Positions 26,789 to 34,943 of a DNA stretch of 64,000 nucleotides are shown one piece after another. This stretch comes from Chryseobacterium arthrosphaerae. GTDB lineage: Bacteria; Bacteroidota; Bacteroidia; Flavobacteriales; Weeksellaceae. Made by a program: the position numbers and the translations under genes. The DNA is taken from the NCBI RefSeq assembly GCF_001684965.1, contig NZ_MAYG01000001.1, positions 1,860,001-1,924,000 on the forward strand, in the 5' to 3' direction. The notes under the pieces were generated by a model. The model made no database searches and was not told where the DNA came from. It saw only the letters and a program-made list of their open reading frames with translations. The number at the start of each line of letters is the position of its first letter. Position 1 is the stretch's first letter.

Positions 26789-26918
26789 GTTTGTAATTAC
26801 TATTGTCTATCGTTTTAAACAAAATTAATACTTTAAATCAATAATAGCAAACAAATATTCAATATGGCCTGTATGGAGCATTGGAAGTGAATCAGAGAAT
26901 TCCCAACCCCATTACATA

Positions 26919-27312
26919 TCATGCAGGTATCTGTTCAACGAGAATTTCTTTTCCGTTTTTGTCAAAATAAGCACAGGTCATGGCATTCAGATCCATCTTC
27001 CAGCCTTCAATTCCGTTTACGGCACAATCATTACAGAATGTCATATAATCTGTACTGCCCTGCTGGTGCAGCTTTAGTCTTGTTTTAAAATTTTCCAGAT
27101 GTAAATGTTTGGGAAATGGTAAGGGTATCATATTTACTTCCTGTCTGTACAGAGCTTTCATCTGTACAGTAGTATTCTGTATTTCCGTCAGCAACACTGG
27201 CTGTATAATGGGAAACTCCAAGGTCTTTTATCGCCCGGATGTATTGTGGGAAATCTGCTCCGGTTTTTACTTTCTGATGTTCCGCTTTGATATTTTCAAT
27301 TGTAAATTTCAT
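26919..27312 (-). pseudogene. DUF1398 gene with a single-base frameshift
   Basis: The first frame (ATG at 27312) encodes MKFTIENIKAEHQKVKTGAD through KYDTLTISQTF, the N-terminal half of DUF1398 (E. coli YbcV-like). It then hits TAA at 27085. A second frame, displaced by one base, continues LENFKTRLKLHQQGSTDYMT to ACAYFDKNGKEI-type sequence and a stop at 26919, which is the rest of the same domain. The break lies within 27099-27107 and is best explained by one extra base. Without it the product would be about 130 residues, normal for the family. It may be a pseudogene or a sequence error. Confidence 0.85.
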
Positions 27313-27443
27313 CTTTTCAGTGTATTTTCAGTCGGTTGATTGTATACGCTTTGTCTTCAGATACAGCTTTTCACAGGCAAGCCGTATCTTCTCTGTTTAT
27401 TTCAAAAACAAAGACTAATTTAATCAGAAAATATCAATAAAAT

Positions 27444-28133
27444 TTAGTTGAAGCGGTCTTTCAGATAATTTGTATCTACAATTTTGCTTTCTATGGCGTA
27501 TACCACTAAACCGGCTGTATTTTTAGCTCCGGTTTTCAGAAGAAGGCTGTTGCGATGCCCTTCTACCGTTCTGGAACTTATAAAAAGGCGGTCTGCAATT
27601 TCAGGGGTACTGTACTGTTTACAGATGAGTTCCAGCACTTCTTTTTCTCTTTTTGAAATGTGGTTGGCATCGAAAATACTGGAGACTTTCTTTTTAGGTT
27701 CCGTAAGATTCTCATGCAGGGCTTCCATCACTTCGGGATTATAAAAGAATCCTTTCTGATGTACTTCCCGGATGGCATTGAGTAATTCTGAAGGGCTGGA
27801 ATTCTTTTTGAGAAAAGAACACGCTCCCGACTGAATCATATTAACGATAAAGGCTTTCGTATTGTAGCTGGTAAGGGCTATAATTTTGATCTGGGGATAT
27901 CTGATGTGAACCTGTTTGGTGGCTTCTACCCCATTTATTTCCGGCATATTGAGATCCATTAGGATGATATGCGGCAGCTCTTCAAGGGTGGTAAGGGTAT
28001 CGAGCAGTTCTTTTCCGTTGCTGAAATCACGGACCAGCACGATATCTGTCTCTCTTTGGACCAATAATGAAATTCCCTGACGAAATAGGGCTTCATCATC
28101 TACGATCATCAGGCGAATGCTATCTTTTTCCAT
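27444..28133 (-). CDS. Response regulator, NarL/LuxR type
   Basis: 229 residues. The receiver domain has the acidic pair VDDE (11-14), the phosphate-accepting Asp60 in IILMDLNMPEINGVEA, and the switch residues IIALTSY and FLKKNSS. A LuxR-type DNA-binding domain follows: HISKREKEVLELICKQYSTP, EIADRLFISSRTVEGHRNSL, LLKTGAKNTAGLVVYAI. The partner is almost certainly the histidine kinase 12 bases upstream. It is the last gene of a four-gene operon with a kinase, a membrane protein and a small protein. An 18-base palindrome upstream of the operon (30082-30099) is a candidate binding site. Confidence 0.93.
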   Translation of the reverse strand: MEKDSIRLMIVDDEALFRQGISLLVQRETDIVLVRDFSNGKELLDTLTTLEELPHIILMDLNMPEINGVEATKQVHIRYPQIKIIALTSYNTKAFIVNMIQSGACSFLKKNSSPSELLNAIREVHQKGFFYNPEVMEALHENLTEPKKKVSSIFDANHISKREKEVLELICKQYSTPEIADRLFISSRTVEGHRNSLLLKTGAKNTAGLVVYAIESKIVDTNYLKDRFN

Positions 28134-28145
28134 CTTTAATCAGAT

Positions 28146-28922
28146 TTAAAATGTGAATTCTACAGTAATTCCTTTCCTGTTTTCGCTTTCTATCCTTAGT
28201 GTTCCGTTGATCAGCTCTACCCTGCTTCTTATATTCCGCAGTCCCAATCCTTCTTTAAGAGCATTTTTTTCAGGATCAAATCCTTTTCCGTTATCTTTAT
28301 AAATACATGTATTTTTTCCTTCTTTTCCTTTAAATTCAATTTGAATACGGGTACTTTCCCCGTGTTTTACGGAATTATTGATCAGTTCCTGAAGTATCCT
28401 AAAGATATGCAAATTTTTCTCATCTTCCGCTTTGGCAAAATACAGGCTGTTGGAATAAGAAACCTGTACGGTTTTAGACATATTAATTTCTGAGCACAGT
28501 GCATCTATTGCCGCATGCAGACCAAATTTTTCCAGGACCGGTGGAAGCAGATCGTGAGAAATCTGTCTGGCACTTTCTGCTGTGGTGTTAACCAGGTTGA
28601 TAATTTTATTTTTCAGCTCAGTATATTCTTCCCGTGTTAAGCTATCGGTATCCAGCAGGTGAATATTCAGGGATACGACACTCAGCTTTGAGCTGATGTC
28701 ATCGTGCAGATCCTGGGCAATCCGCAACCGTTCTTTCTCCTGGGAACTTATGATAGCATGGGTAAGGTCTTTCTCATATCTGATCTCCAGTTCTTTTTTC
28801 TGAAGGAGGTTTTTCGTTATTTTTTTATTGGAAAAATAATAAAAGATGACCAGGGTAACCGCCAGTAATGTAAATGCTAAAAAAGTATAGACTATGGTGG
28901 AGATAATTGTATTTTCATTCAT
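28146..28922 (-). CDS. Sensor histidine kinase (HisKA_3 type)
   Basis: 258 residues. There is one N-terminal membrane helix (about 7-30) and no periplasmic sensor domain. A helix then leads to the HisKA_3 phospho-site QEKERLRIAQDLHDDISSKL, with His73. The ATPase domain has HIFRILQELINNSVKHGEST (N box), KDNGKGFDPEKNALKEGLGL (G box) and a final GITVEFTF. With so little sensory sequence, the signal is probably received by another protein, and the membrane protein encoded 21 bases upstream is the obvious candidate. It phosphorylates the LuxR-type regulator encoded downstream. Confidence 0.92.
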   Translation of the reverse strand: MNENTIISTIVYTFLAFTLLAVTLVIFYYFSNKKITKNLLQKKELEIRYEKDLTHAIISSQEKERLRIAQDLHDDISSKLSVVSLNIHLLDTDSLTREEYTELKNKIINLVNTTAESARQISHDLLPPVLEKFGLHAAIDALCSEINMSKTVQVSYSNSLYFAKAEDEKNLHIFRILQELINNSVKHGESTRIQIEFKGKEGKNTCIYKDNGKGFDPEKNALKEGLGLRNIRSRVELINGTLRIESENRKGITVEFTF

Positions 28923-28943
28923 TTTATAAGATCATAACAGTAA

Positions 28944-29576
28944 TTACACATTTTTTCTTCGGGAAAAGAAATACTCAGCGAAAATAAAAATCTGGTAAAC
29001 GATAAACATGACCACATTCAATACCCAGATTTCTTTGTGCAGCTGCCGGTTCATCACCGTATACAGATTTCCGGACAGGAATATCACGGTACTGCTTATG
29101 AGATACAGTAAGAGTCCCAGGCATATGTAGTTGTATTTCTTTTGGGCATCCAGCGTATTATACAAATGAAACAATGCCAGAATAATAATTGAATAGGAAG
29201 TGACAAATATTTCAAATAAGTTGAATACATGATATTTCTCCGGATATATGATATACTGAACAACCAGTACCGAAGGAATACCTATTAAAAGGAACCGTGC
29301 CGTTTTTTTTTGATACTTCTCAGTTAAAATCTCATGAAAAAAAAGTCCCAGCAACAAAAACTGACCAATCAGATAATAATGGGAAAAAAACAGATTATTG
29401 ATCTTCTGATAATTCAATACATAAAATACGATCTCGCATATCAGTATCCAGGCCAGATAACCTATAAAAAATGTATAAGCTCTTCCAGATCCGGAAAAGC
29501 CTATACAATATACTGCCAGATTAATCAGCAGAATGCCTTTTCCTATTAATGACAATATTTCAATCCAATGATCCAA
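28944..29576 (-). CDS. Seven-helix-type membrane protein of a signalling operon
   Basis: 210 residues, almost entirely hydrophobic helices: about seven segments such as GKGILLINLAVYCIGFSGSG, AYTFFIGYLAWILICEIVFY, LLGLFFHEILTEKYQ, and LNVVMFIVYQIFIFAEYFF. No enzymatic motif is seen. It ends in a basic tail (SRRKNV). The lack of a sensor domain in the adjacent kinase, the tight spacing and the shared strand suggest that this protein is the sensory or anchoring component. I do not recognise a named family. Confidence 0.8.
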   Translation of the reverse strand: MDHWIEILSLIGKGILLINLAVYCIGFSGSGRAYTFFIGYLAWILICEIVFYVLNYQKINNLFFSHYYLIGQFLLLGLFFHEILTEKYQKKTARFLLIGIPSVLVVQYIIYPEKYHVFNLFEIFVTSYSIIILALFHLYNTLDAQKKYNYICLGLLLYLISSTVIFLSGNLYTVMNRQLHKEIWVLNVVMFIVYQIFIFAEYFFSRRKNV

Positions 29577-29592
29577 TGATCTTCAGTTTAGA

Positions 29593-29919
29593 TTACAGAT
29601 CCAGCCATTGTACCCTTGAACATACGCTTGGGCAGGGTGTTGTCATATCATAGATATAATATCCTTTCTCATAATCTACCATATCATCGCCAAGAATATC
29701 TACGCCCACCAAAAGAAATTTAAATTCTTTATCATCATTGATTGCATTGTAACCACGAAGATTGATCACGTTCGGATCTTTGGTGAAGATATCAGACACA
29801 TCTTTTGGCGGAATCATATGTGCTTTGATCTCAGTGCCTGTAATGTCTGTTCTTGTCTGCCAGTTCTGAATCCATCTTTGGGCATCTTCCAATGGTACTG
29901 CATGTTTAGGTAATTCCAT
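29593..29919 (-). CDS. Conserved small cytoplasmic protein of unknown function
   Basis: 108 residues, soluble, starting MELPKHAVPLEDAQRWIQNW. It contains AHMIPPKDVSDIFTKDPNVI near 33, a hydrophobic strand KFLLVGVDILGDDMVDYEKG, and a C-terminal MTTPCPSVC with two cysteines. I do not recognise a family. It is the first gene of the operon with the membrane protein (16 bases downstream), histidine kinase and response regulator, and could be the signalling output or modulator. Confidence 0.72.
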   Translation of the reverse strand: MELPKHAVPLEDAQRWIQNWQTRTDITGTEIKAHMIPPKDVSDIFTKDPNVINLRGYNAINDDKEFKFLLVGVDILGDDMVDYEKGYYIYDMTTPCPSVCSRVQWLDL

Positions 29920-30257
29920 AGTTTACTTGTTTTTAAATGTTATATAATAGTAAGTCTAAATCCGGTAAGAGTATTTCTCCAAGTTATGAAAAAACCAATT
30001 ATTTTGCTCAATAAGTTTATTTTATTTTCATTTACTTCCATTTCCCTCTTTTCTCTTCAAAAATAAAGCAATATGGAAAGTTAGAAATACGTATTTCTAC
30101 GTGTTTTACAATTCGGAATTTTGTACGCTGTTTTCACCCATTATTTCCCCGTTACTTTGGAGTATTATTTAATATGATACCGAACAGGCGAAGAACACTC
30201 CTGAAGTTCAGATATATTCTTTAATTATCAAAAACACTAACTATAAAAATCAATATC
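29920..30257. other. Divergent regulatory region with an 18-bp palindrome
   Basis: About 340 bases without a gene between the signalling operon (minus) and a T9SS cargo gene (plus). Apart from the palindrome at 30082-30099 I see no clear TTG/TAnnTTTG promoter. Confidence 0.5.
30082..30099. promoter_or_regulatory. Perfect 18-bp palindrome, candidate operator
   Basis: tagaaatacgtatttcta is fully self-complementary. It sits about 160 bases from each of two divergent genes, one of them the start of an operon that encodes a LuxR-type DNA-binding regulator. Such regulators bind as dimers to sites of about this size. The link is inference. Confidence 0.5.
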
Positions 30258-31100
30258 ATGAAAGCAATTATCTTTTTTATAATCTTTATTTTCCTAAGCA
30301 ACAGTACACCGGTGCAGGCACAGACAACCACAGTCACTTTTGAAACGTCACCGGGAGGCAGCACTTCCTTTATCAGCAATGGATATGTTTTCAATATTGT
30401 TTCATATGCCGGAACTTTCAGAATTCAGTCCAATTATGCCAATACCGGATGGAACGGAACAGCCAATGATGATGTCTATATCGACAATACCGGGACCACC
30501 AATATCAATTCACCTTCTTTCGGTATCAAAAGCAGTTCTGCCTTTACCGTATCAAAATTCTGGGTCTTTTTAAGCAATACCTCCTTAAATCAATCTACCT
30601 CATCCGGAACGCTGATCATTACAGGAAAACTCGGCGGAGTCACCAAGTTTACCACCACCAAGACATCGGGGTTCAATACAACATTCAATGCTACAATAGG
30701 AACAACAGGTATCAATAACGGATTTACGCTGATTGATCTGGCCAACCTGAATAATCAGAACTACAGCAATACTGTGATTGATGAGATCCAGCTGCAGTCA
30801 ACCGGAGCCTATTTATATATGTGCCTGGATGCTTTTACATGGACTAAATTTTCAACATTGGGAACCGGCGAAGTCCTTTCACAACAAAAAGCCAATGTGT
30901 ACCCCAATCCCACTTCAGGAATTTTTCATCTGAATATGGAGAAAAGCAGTAAGGTTAGTTTATACGACCCATCCGGAAAGCTTGTGAAATCAGCCGAAAC
31001 TGTAAAAGGTGAGAATAAAATGGATATTACCGGCCTGCCCGATGGAATCTATCTCATGAGTACAGAATCCCAAAGCTACAAAATCATTAAGAAGCAATAA
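30258..31100 (+). CDS. T9SS-secreted beta-sandwich protein
   Basis: 280 residues. The signal peptide is about 1-22 (ending VQAQ). The mature region is Thr/Ser/Asn-rich and beta-strand-like: TVTFETSPGGSTSFISNGYV near 24, DVYIDNTGTTNINSPSFGIK, SGTLIITGKLGGVTKFTTTK, then TVIDEIQLQSTGAYLYMCLD. This resembles secreted jelly-roll or adhesin-like domains, but no family is certain. The C-terminal 70 residues (ANVYPNPTSGIFHLNM ... SYKIIKKQ) are a T9SS sorting domain. It is divergent from the signalling operon. Confidence 0.82.
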   Translation: MKAIIFFIIFIFLSNSTPVQAQTTTVTFETSPGGSTSFISNGYVFNIVSYAGTFRIQSNYANTGWNGTANDDVYIDNTGTTNINSPSFGIKSSSAFTVSKFWVFLSNTSLNQSTSSGTLIITGKLGGVTKFTTTKTSGFNTTFNATIGTTGINNGFTLIDLANLNNQNYSNTVIDEIQLQSTGAYLYMCLDAFTWTKFSTLGTGEVLSQQKANVYPNPTSGIFHLNMEKSSKVSLYDPSGKLVKSAETVKGENKMDITGLPDGIYLMSTESQSYKIIKKQ

Positions 31101-31136
31101 TTCTATCTGCTGTTTCATTCCTTCAATTTATACAAT

Positions 31137-31164
31137 AAGCCCGGCAAAGAAATCTGCCGGGCTT
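31137..31164. terminator. Bidirectional terminator
   Basis: A perfect 10-bp GC-rich stem (aagcccggca with tgccgggctt) and an 8-base loop, between the convergent T9SS gene and the VOC gene. Confidence 0.85.
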
Positions 31165-31193
31165 TATCAATACATTTTTAAATCACAATAATC

Positions 31194-31643
31194 TTATGGA
31201 TGCTGCTGCATTTTCGCCGGATCATCATAGTTGACCATCCAGTTGATCCCGAACTTATCGGTAAACATTCCGAAATAAGCTCCCCAGAAGGTATCTGCCA
31301 GTGGCATTGTAACCTGCCCGCCTGCAGAAAGCCCGTCAAATAATTTTCCCGCTTCCTCTTTAGATTCTGCATTGATCGAAATAGAGAAATTGTTTCCTGC
31401 TTTGAAACCTGAAGACCATTCACCTCCTGTATCACTTCCCATCAATACGGTTTCTTTAGAGATCGGAAGGGTAACGTGCATGATTTTATTTTTATCTTCC
31501 TCAGGCATTTCTTTTCCTTCCATTGGAGGCATTTCTCCAAAAGTTCCGATATAAGGATATTCTCCTCCGAAAACTGATTTATAGAAATCGAATGCTTCTC
31601 TGCAGTTTCCCTTAAATGTCAAATAAACGTTTACTGTTGCCAT
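31194..31643 (-). CDS. VOC-family protein, PhnB/YjdN-like
   Basis: 149 residues. VNVYLTFKGNCREAFDFYKS, VFGGEYPYIGTFGEMPP, IMHVTLPISKETVLMGSDTG and DTFWGAYFGMFTDKFGINWM are the typical features of the PhnB-like VOC group (once labelled 3-demethylubiquinone methyltransferase). Members are small metal-dependent or ligand-binding proteins of mostly unknown role. A second VOC gene of a different subgroup lies 45 bases upstream on the same strand, so both are probably cotranscribed. Confidence 0.88.
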   Translation of the reverse strand: MATVNVYLTFKGNCREAFDFYKSVFGGEYPYIGTFGEMPPMEGKEMPEEDKNKIMHVTLPISKETVLMGSDTGGEWSSGFKAGNNFSISINAESKEEAGKLFDGLSAGGQVTMPLADTFWGAYFGMFTDKFGINWMVNYDDPAKMQQHP

Positions 31644-31688
31644 GATTGTTTTTTATAGTTAAGTTTTTTTAATAATATTCTACACCGT

Positions 31689-32063
31689 TTATGATCTGTG
31701 CTGATCGATCAGGATCATATTTCCGTCCGGGTCTTTCAGGTAGATATACTCAGGTCCGGAAGTCGTTTCATCAGCTTCCCTGTCAATTTCCACTCCGTTT
31801 TCCTTCAGATGTTTCTGAATGGTCCGCACGTCATCGAAGGATTCAAGATTCTGTGCATTCTCATCCCATCCCGGATTGAAGGTAAGCATATTACCATCAA
31901 ACATTGCCTGAAACAGTCCTATAAGTGTAGATCCGTTTTTCATGATCAGGTAATTCTGTTCTGTAGCCCCTCCCATTGTTGTAAAGCCCAGTTTTTCGTA
32001 AAAATCTTTGGATTTCTGAAGATCTTTTACACTCAGACTGATTGAGAATGCTCCTAATTTCAT
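31689..32063 (-). CDS. VOC-family protein (glyoxalase-like)
   Basis: 124 residues. KLGAFSISLSVKDLQKSKDF, YEKLGFTTMGGATEQNYLIM, and the C-terminal GPEYIYLKDPDGNMILIDQH are the two beta-alpha-beta-beta-beta halves of the glyoxalase fold, with the glutamate/aspartate metal positions partly changed. It may bind or detoxify a small molecule. Its start overlaps the stop of the upstream membrane protein gene by four bases (ATGA), so translation is coupled. Confidence 0.85.
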   Translation of the reverse strand: MKLGAFSISLSVKDLQKSKDFYEKLGFTTMGGATEQNYLIMKNGSTLIGLFQAMFDGNMLTFNPGWDENAQNLESFDDVRTIQKHLKENGVEIDREADETTSGPEYIYLKDPDGNMILIDQHRS

Positions 32064-32464
32064 ATTTTTTTAGTTTTTAAAGCAAGCTGATGTCCTACAA
32101 AAACCAATCCCCAAACCAGAGTTCCTAAAATCCAGAACCAGATGGGAGTAGGTAAAGAAGCCATCATATAAATAGTTATCAGTAAAAAAAGAATACCGCA
32201 CGTCAAAGCTGCAGTAGGCTTCCGGTCATTGGAAATTTTTGAGGCTGTAAATCCGGACACCAGTGCCGCTACTGCATAGGCCAGAATAATAAAAAACAGA
32301 GCCATAAAAGGGGCTTCGGATACATAAGCTTTCAAAGCTTCCATATCTCCGTCTTTTGCACCCACCGGAGGCGGATACAGAGAATGTCCTATTTTTTCAA
32401 TGCCTGTGATGCAGACAGAGCCTGTAATCAGCCCTATGAGTACGGCTGCTATTCGTCTCAACAT
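32060..32464 (-). CDS. Small four-helix membrane protein
   Basis: 134 residues with four hydrophobic helices (about 5-20, 50-72, 83-103, 107-126). A conserved-looking loop, KIGHSLYPPPVGAKDGDMEA, lies between the first two. It resembles small DoxX-like or DUF-type inner-membrane proteins found in Bacteroidota, but I cannot place it with certainty. It is coupled to the VOC gene downstream and starts 2 bases before the stop of the next gene's region. Confidence 0.75.
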   Translation of the reverse strand: MLRRIAAVLIGLITGSVCITGIEKIGHSLYPPPVGAKDGDMEALKAYVSEAPFMALFFIILAYAVAALVSGFTASKISNDRKPTAALTCGILFLLITIYMMASLPTPIWFWILGTLVWGLVFVGHQLALKTKKI

Positions 32465-32466
32465 GA

Positions 32467-32937
32467 TTACCGGTTTTTCAGATGGGTTTTGAATTCCAGT
32501 GTTCCGTCATAGCTTTTCCAGTCGCCGGTGAGCTCTATATTTTCCTCTTCCACCTTTTCGGTTTTTCTGTTCCATTTGAAGTTGTAAACAAACTTACCTT
32601 TGAAAAGCCCGGAATGTTTGCCTTTATTCTCCTCAGCCAGCTCATATTCACCAAATACGGTTCCCTGCTTCTTGGCATCTTTATATTTTGAAATGGTAAT
32701 CTTCCCTTCAAATTTTGCATAGTTGGTATCTACAAGAGAATATCCCGAAACAAAATACTCCTGGTCATTCTTTTTATTCTGCTCGGCAATATTGATTTTC
32801 AGCTTAAGTTCCTGACCTTTATTTCCGATTGTACCTATATAAGGTTTGCTGCTATTGAGCCAGGTAGCTGAAATATCCGGCATCTGTCCCCATACAAAAT
32901 GGGCAGCAAAAAGAAAAAGTAATAAATTTTTTTTCAT
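32467..32937 (-). CDS. Exported protein of unknown function
   Basis: 156 residues. The signal peptide is MKKNLLLFLFAAHFVWGQ. The mature part is beta-rich and charged: ATWLNSSKPYIGTIGNKGQE near 25, QEYFVSGYSLVDTNYAKFEG, KITISKYKDAKKQGTVFGEY, ending with a WKSYDGTLEFKTHLK strand. The composition looks like a small periplasmic lipocalin-like barrel, but no family is recognised. It is in a tight run with the membrane protein (2 bases) and the DUF1569 gene (12 bases). Confidence 0.75.
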   Translation of the reverse strand: MKKNLLLFLFAAHFVWGQMPDISATWLNSSKPYIGTIGNKGQELKLKINIAEQNKKNDQEYFVSGYSLVDTNYAKFEGKITISKYKDAKKQGTVFGEYELAEENKGKHSGLFKGKFVYNFKWNRKTEKVEEENIELTGDWKSYDGTLEFKTHLKNR

Positions 32938-32949
32938 ATGATGATTGTT

Positions 32950-33405
32950 CTAAACTCCAAATTGTGACAGGTGATGATTGAGGTGCTTGGCAAACATATT
33001 GTTCCACTCCTGAGCATTCAGTTTCCCGAAAGAGAATGACTCTTTGCCATCAAAAGCTTCTGCTCCCAATTGCTGAGTTTTTTGGATAAAACCAATCAGT
33101 CTTGTTTTTTCTTCATGGAAGTTTTTTCTGCCGGTTACCAAAAACTGAGGCGCCGTAGGTGAATCTCTGGGGTAAGCTTTTTCACCCACTACTTTAGGTT
33201 TTACGAAAGTTTTTAAAATGAATTTGGCAATAGATCCCGGTTTTTTATGTTTTTCCGGCTCATATACCATTTCATAAGTAATACAGCAATGTGCCAACAT
33301 CTGATCCACTGTCATTTTTCCCCATAATCCGTGGGTATCTTCTACAAGTCTGTTGATTCTATCAATATAGTTTTGAGCATCTTTGGCATCAAATACATTT
33401 TCCAT
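32950..33405 (-). CDS. DUF1569 (DinB-like) protein
   Basis: 151 residues. The N-terminus has RINRLVEDTHGLWGKMTVDQ followed by MLAHCCITYEMV, with the histidine position of the DinB four-helix fold. A KKPGSIAKFILKTFVKPKV segment follows, and the protein closes NAQEWNNMFAKHLNHHLSQF, which carries further metal-type histidines. These match DUF1569, a DinB/YfiT-like superfamily member that may use a metal for thiol-dependent chemistry. First gene of a run of four same-strand genes (33405 to 31689). Confidence 0.87.
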   Translation of the reverse strand: MENVFDAKDAQNYIDRINRLVEDTHGLWGKMTVDQMLAHCCITYEMVYEPEKHKKPGSIAKFILKTFVKPKVVGEKAYPRDSPTAPQFLVTGRKNFHEEKTRLIGFIQKTQQLGAEAFDGKESFSFGKLNAQEWNNMFAKHLNHHLSQFGV

Positions 33406-33656
33406 ATTTTTTCTAATTTACTACAGACAAATATATCAGTTTTTTTGTTTGATTGTAACAGTAGAATAAAAATTACGGTGATTTGACAGAGGGAGTCGAG
33501 ATACGAGTTGTCGCTGAAGGTTTCGGAGTTCCAGTGGAAAAAAATAGGGTATTTACAGTTGTAAAAGTTGTTCTGTACCTGGCAATATTCTGCTTCAATC
33601 GTTATTGAATTTTGACCGGGGTGGTTGTATACAACCTTAAACAAAGACTGCAGCCT

Positions 33657-34874
33657 TTATGACCCTACTTCCATTTTTACTGATTTAGTTCCTTCCGCTG
33701 CTATTGCCTGTGGAGCTGCTTTTTTGAAGATCAGCCAAAGTTTGATCTTTAGAGCAATCCAGCCCAGAATGGCATATACCACAACAAGAATACTCAGGTG
33801 TTTAAGGTAAGGGAAAGTAAGTTCTACAGAACCTTTCTGGATCAATAAGATTTTAAAGGCCTGTAAAAACGGGGTTAGCGGAATAATATTGGCAATGAAC
33901 TGAACAAAAGCAGGCATTGCGTTCAATGGCCAAGTAAAACCACTGATAATGAATGCCGGAGAAGCAATAACCATAAGGATCTGAGTCGCTTTCAGAGCAT
34001 CCGGAATCAAAATACTGATAAATACCCCAAGGAATGATGCGGATCCTACAAAAACCGAAGTAAGGAGAATAAAATTGAATATTCCTTCCGGCATCGGAAC
34101 CCTGAAGATCATATGCATGAAATAATATATACTTACGATAAGAATAGAAAATACCCAGATCGGAATAACCTTGATCAGCATTGTAGGGAATGCCCATTTC
34201 TTCATTTTAGCATATTCTTTTACAAAAGATCCTCTTTCAAATTCGGCGGCAAAACTTACAGCCATTGCCAGCAGGATCACCTGCTGCAGAACAACTGCCA
34301 GCATGGCAGGCCACATAAAGATAAGGTAGTTTCCGGTGGTATTGAAAAGGGTAATATAATTGGCTTTGAAAGGCTCATATTGGGTTGCTGCCTTTGCTGC
34401 AGGCATCCCTGCTTTCTGAAGGGCTTTGATGGATGCTCCGGCGGAGAAAGTACCTATCGTAAGCTGAAGTGCCTTGGAGGCAAAATTTGCCGTTAAAACA
34501 TTTCCGGTATTGATATAAACATTCAGTTCGGGATATTTCTTCTGCAGCATATCGCCCTCAAATCTTGAAGGGATGATCACTACAGCTGCCGCTTCATGCC
34601 TGATCACCTCATCTTTGATGCTCAGAGGCTCCTGCAGGTACCTGATGATTCTGATGCTTTTATTATCATCCAGCATTTCCGTCAGCTGATTAGACAAAGG
34701 GGTATTATCCCTGTCGATAACCAGTACCGGTGTATTTTCAACTTTTCCGCTTTTGTAGACAAACCCCAGCAAGGTTGCATAAAAGACCGGTGCCAAAAAG
34801 AACACTGTCCGTAAGGTAGAATTGCCGATAAAAAGTTTGAACTCACGTTTTAAAAGACGGAAAAATTCTTTCAT
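33657..34874 (-). CDS. ABC-2 type transporter permease
   Basis: 405 residues. One N-terminal membrane helix (about 20-40) is followed by a large periplasmic domain (about 45-180) and five more helices: IFMWPAMLAVVLQQVILLAM, WAFPTMLIKVIPIWVFSILI, FNFILLTSVFVGSASFLGVF, and the conserved LIPDALKATQILMVIASPAF with FIISGFTWPLNAMP. This is the YhhJ/YbhR-type ABC-2 membrane subunit. It follows a TolC and an HlyD-type gene in the same run, as in tripartite drug or lipid exporters. No ATP-binding subunit is encoded beside it, so the ATPase must be elsewhere or the unit is incomplete. Confidence 0.9.
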   Translation of the reverse strand: MKEFFRLLKREFKLFIGNSTLRTVFFLAPVFYATLLGFVYKSGKVENTPVLVIDRDNTPLSNQLTEMLDDNKSIRIIRYLQEPLSIKDEVIRHEAAAVVIIPSRFEGDMLQKKYPELNVYINTGNVLTANFASKALQLTIGTFSAGASIKALQKAGMPAAKAATQYEPFKANYITLFNTTGNYLIFMWPAMLAVVLQQVILLAMAVSFAAEFERGSFVKEYAKMKKWAFPTMLIKVIPIWVFSILIVSIYYFMHMIFRVPMPEGIFNFILLTSVFVGSASFLGVFISILIPDALKATQILMVIASPAFIISGFTWPLNAMPAFVQFIANIIPLTPFLQAFKILLIQKGSVELTFPYLKHLSILVVVYAILGWIALKIKLWLIFKKAAPQAIAAEGTKSVKMEVGS

Positions 34875-34943
34875 CTGTATATTTTTATATTTTTAAATGG
34901 CTATGAAAACTTCACTTCTGAAGACCCATTACTTCCATTTATA

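Noticed and set aside
27359..27389. Imperfect hairpin downstream of the response regulator gene's neighbour
   Set aside because: agatacagctt and aagccgtatct pair with one mismatch, but neither strand has a T-run after it, so I do not call a terminator.
33342..33644. A 100-codon minus-strand frame upstream of DUF1569
   Set aside because: It overlaps the true DUF1569 start out of frame and has an unlikely mix of residues. No family features are seen.
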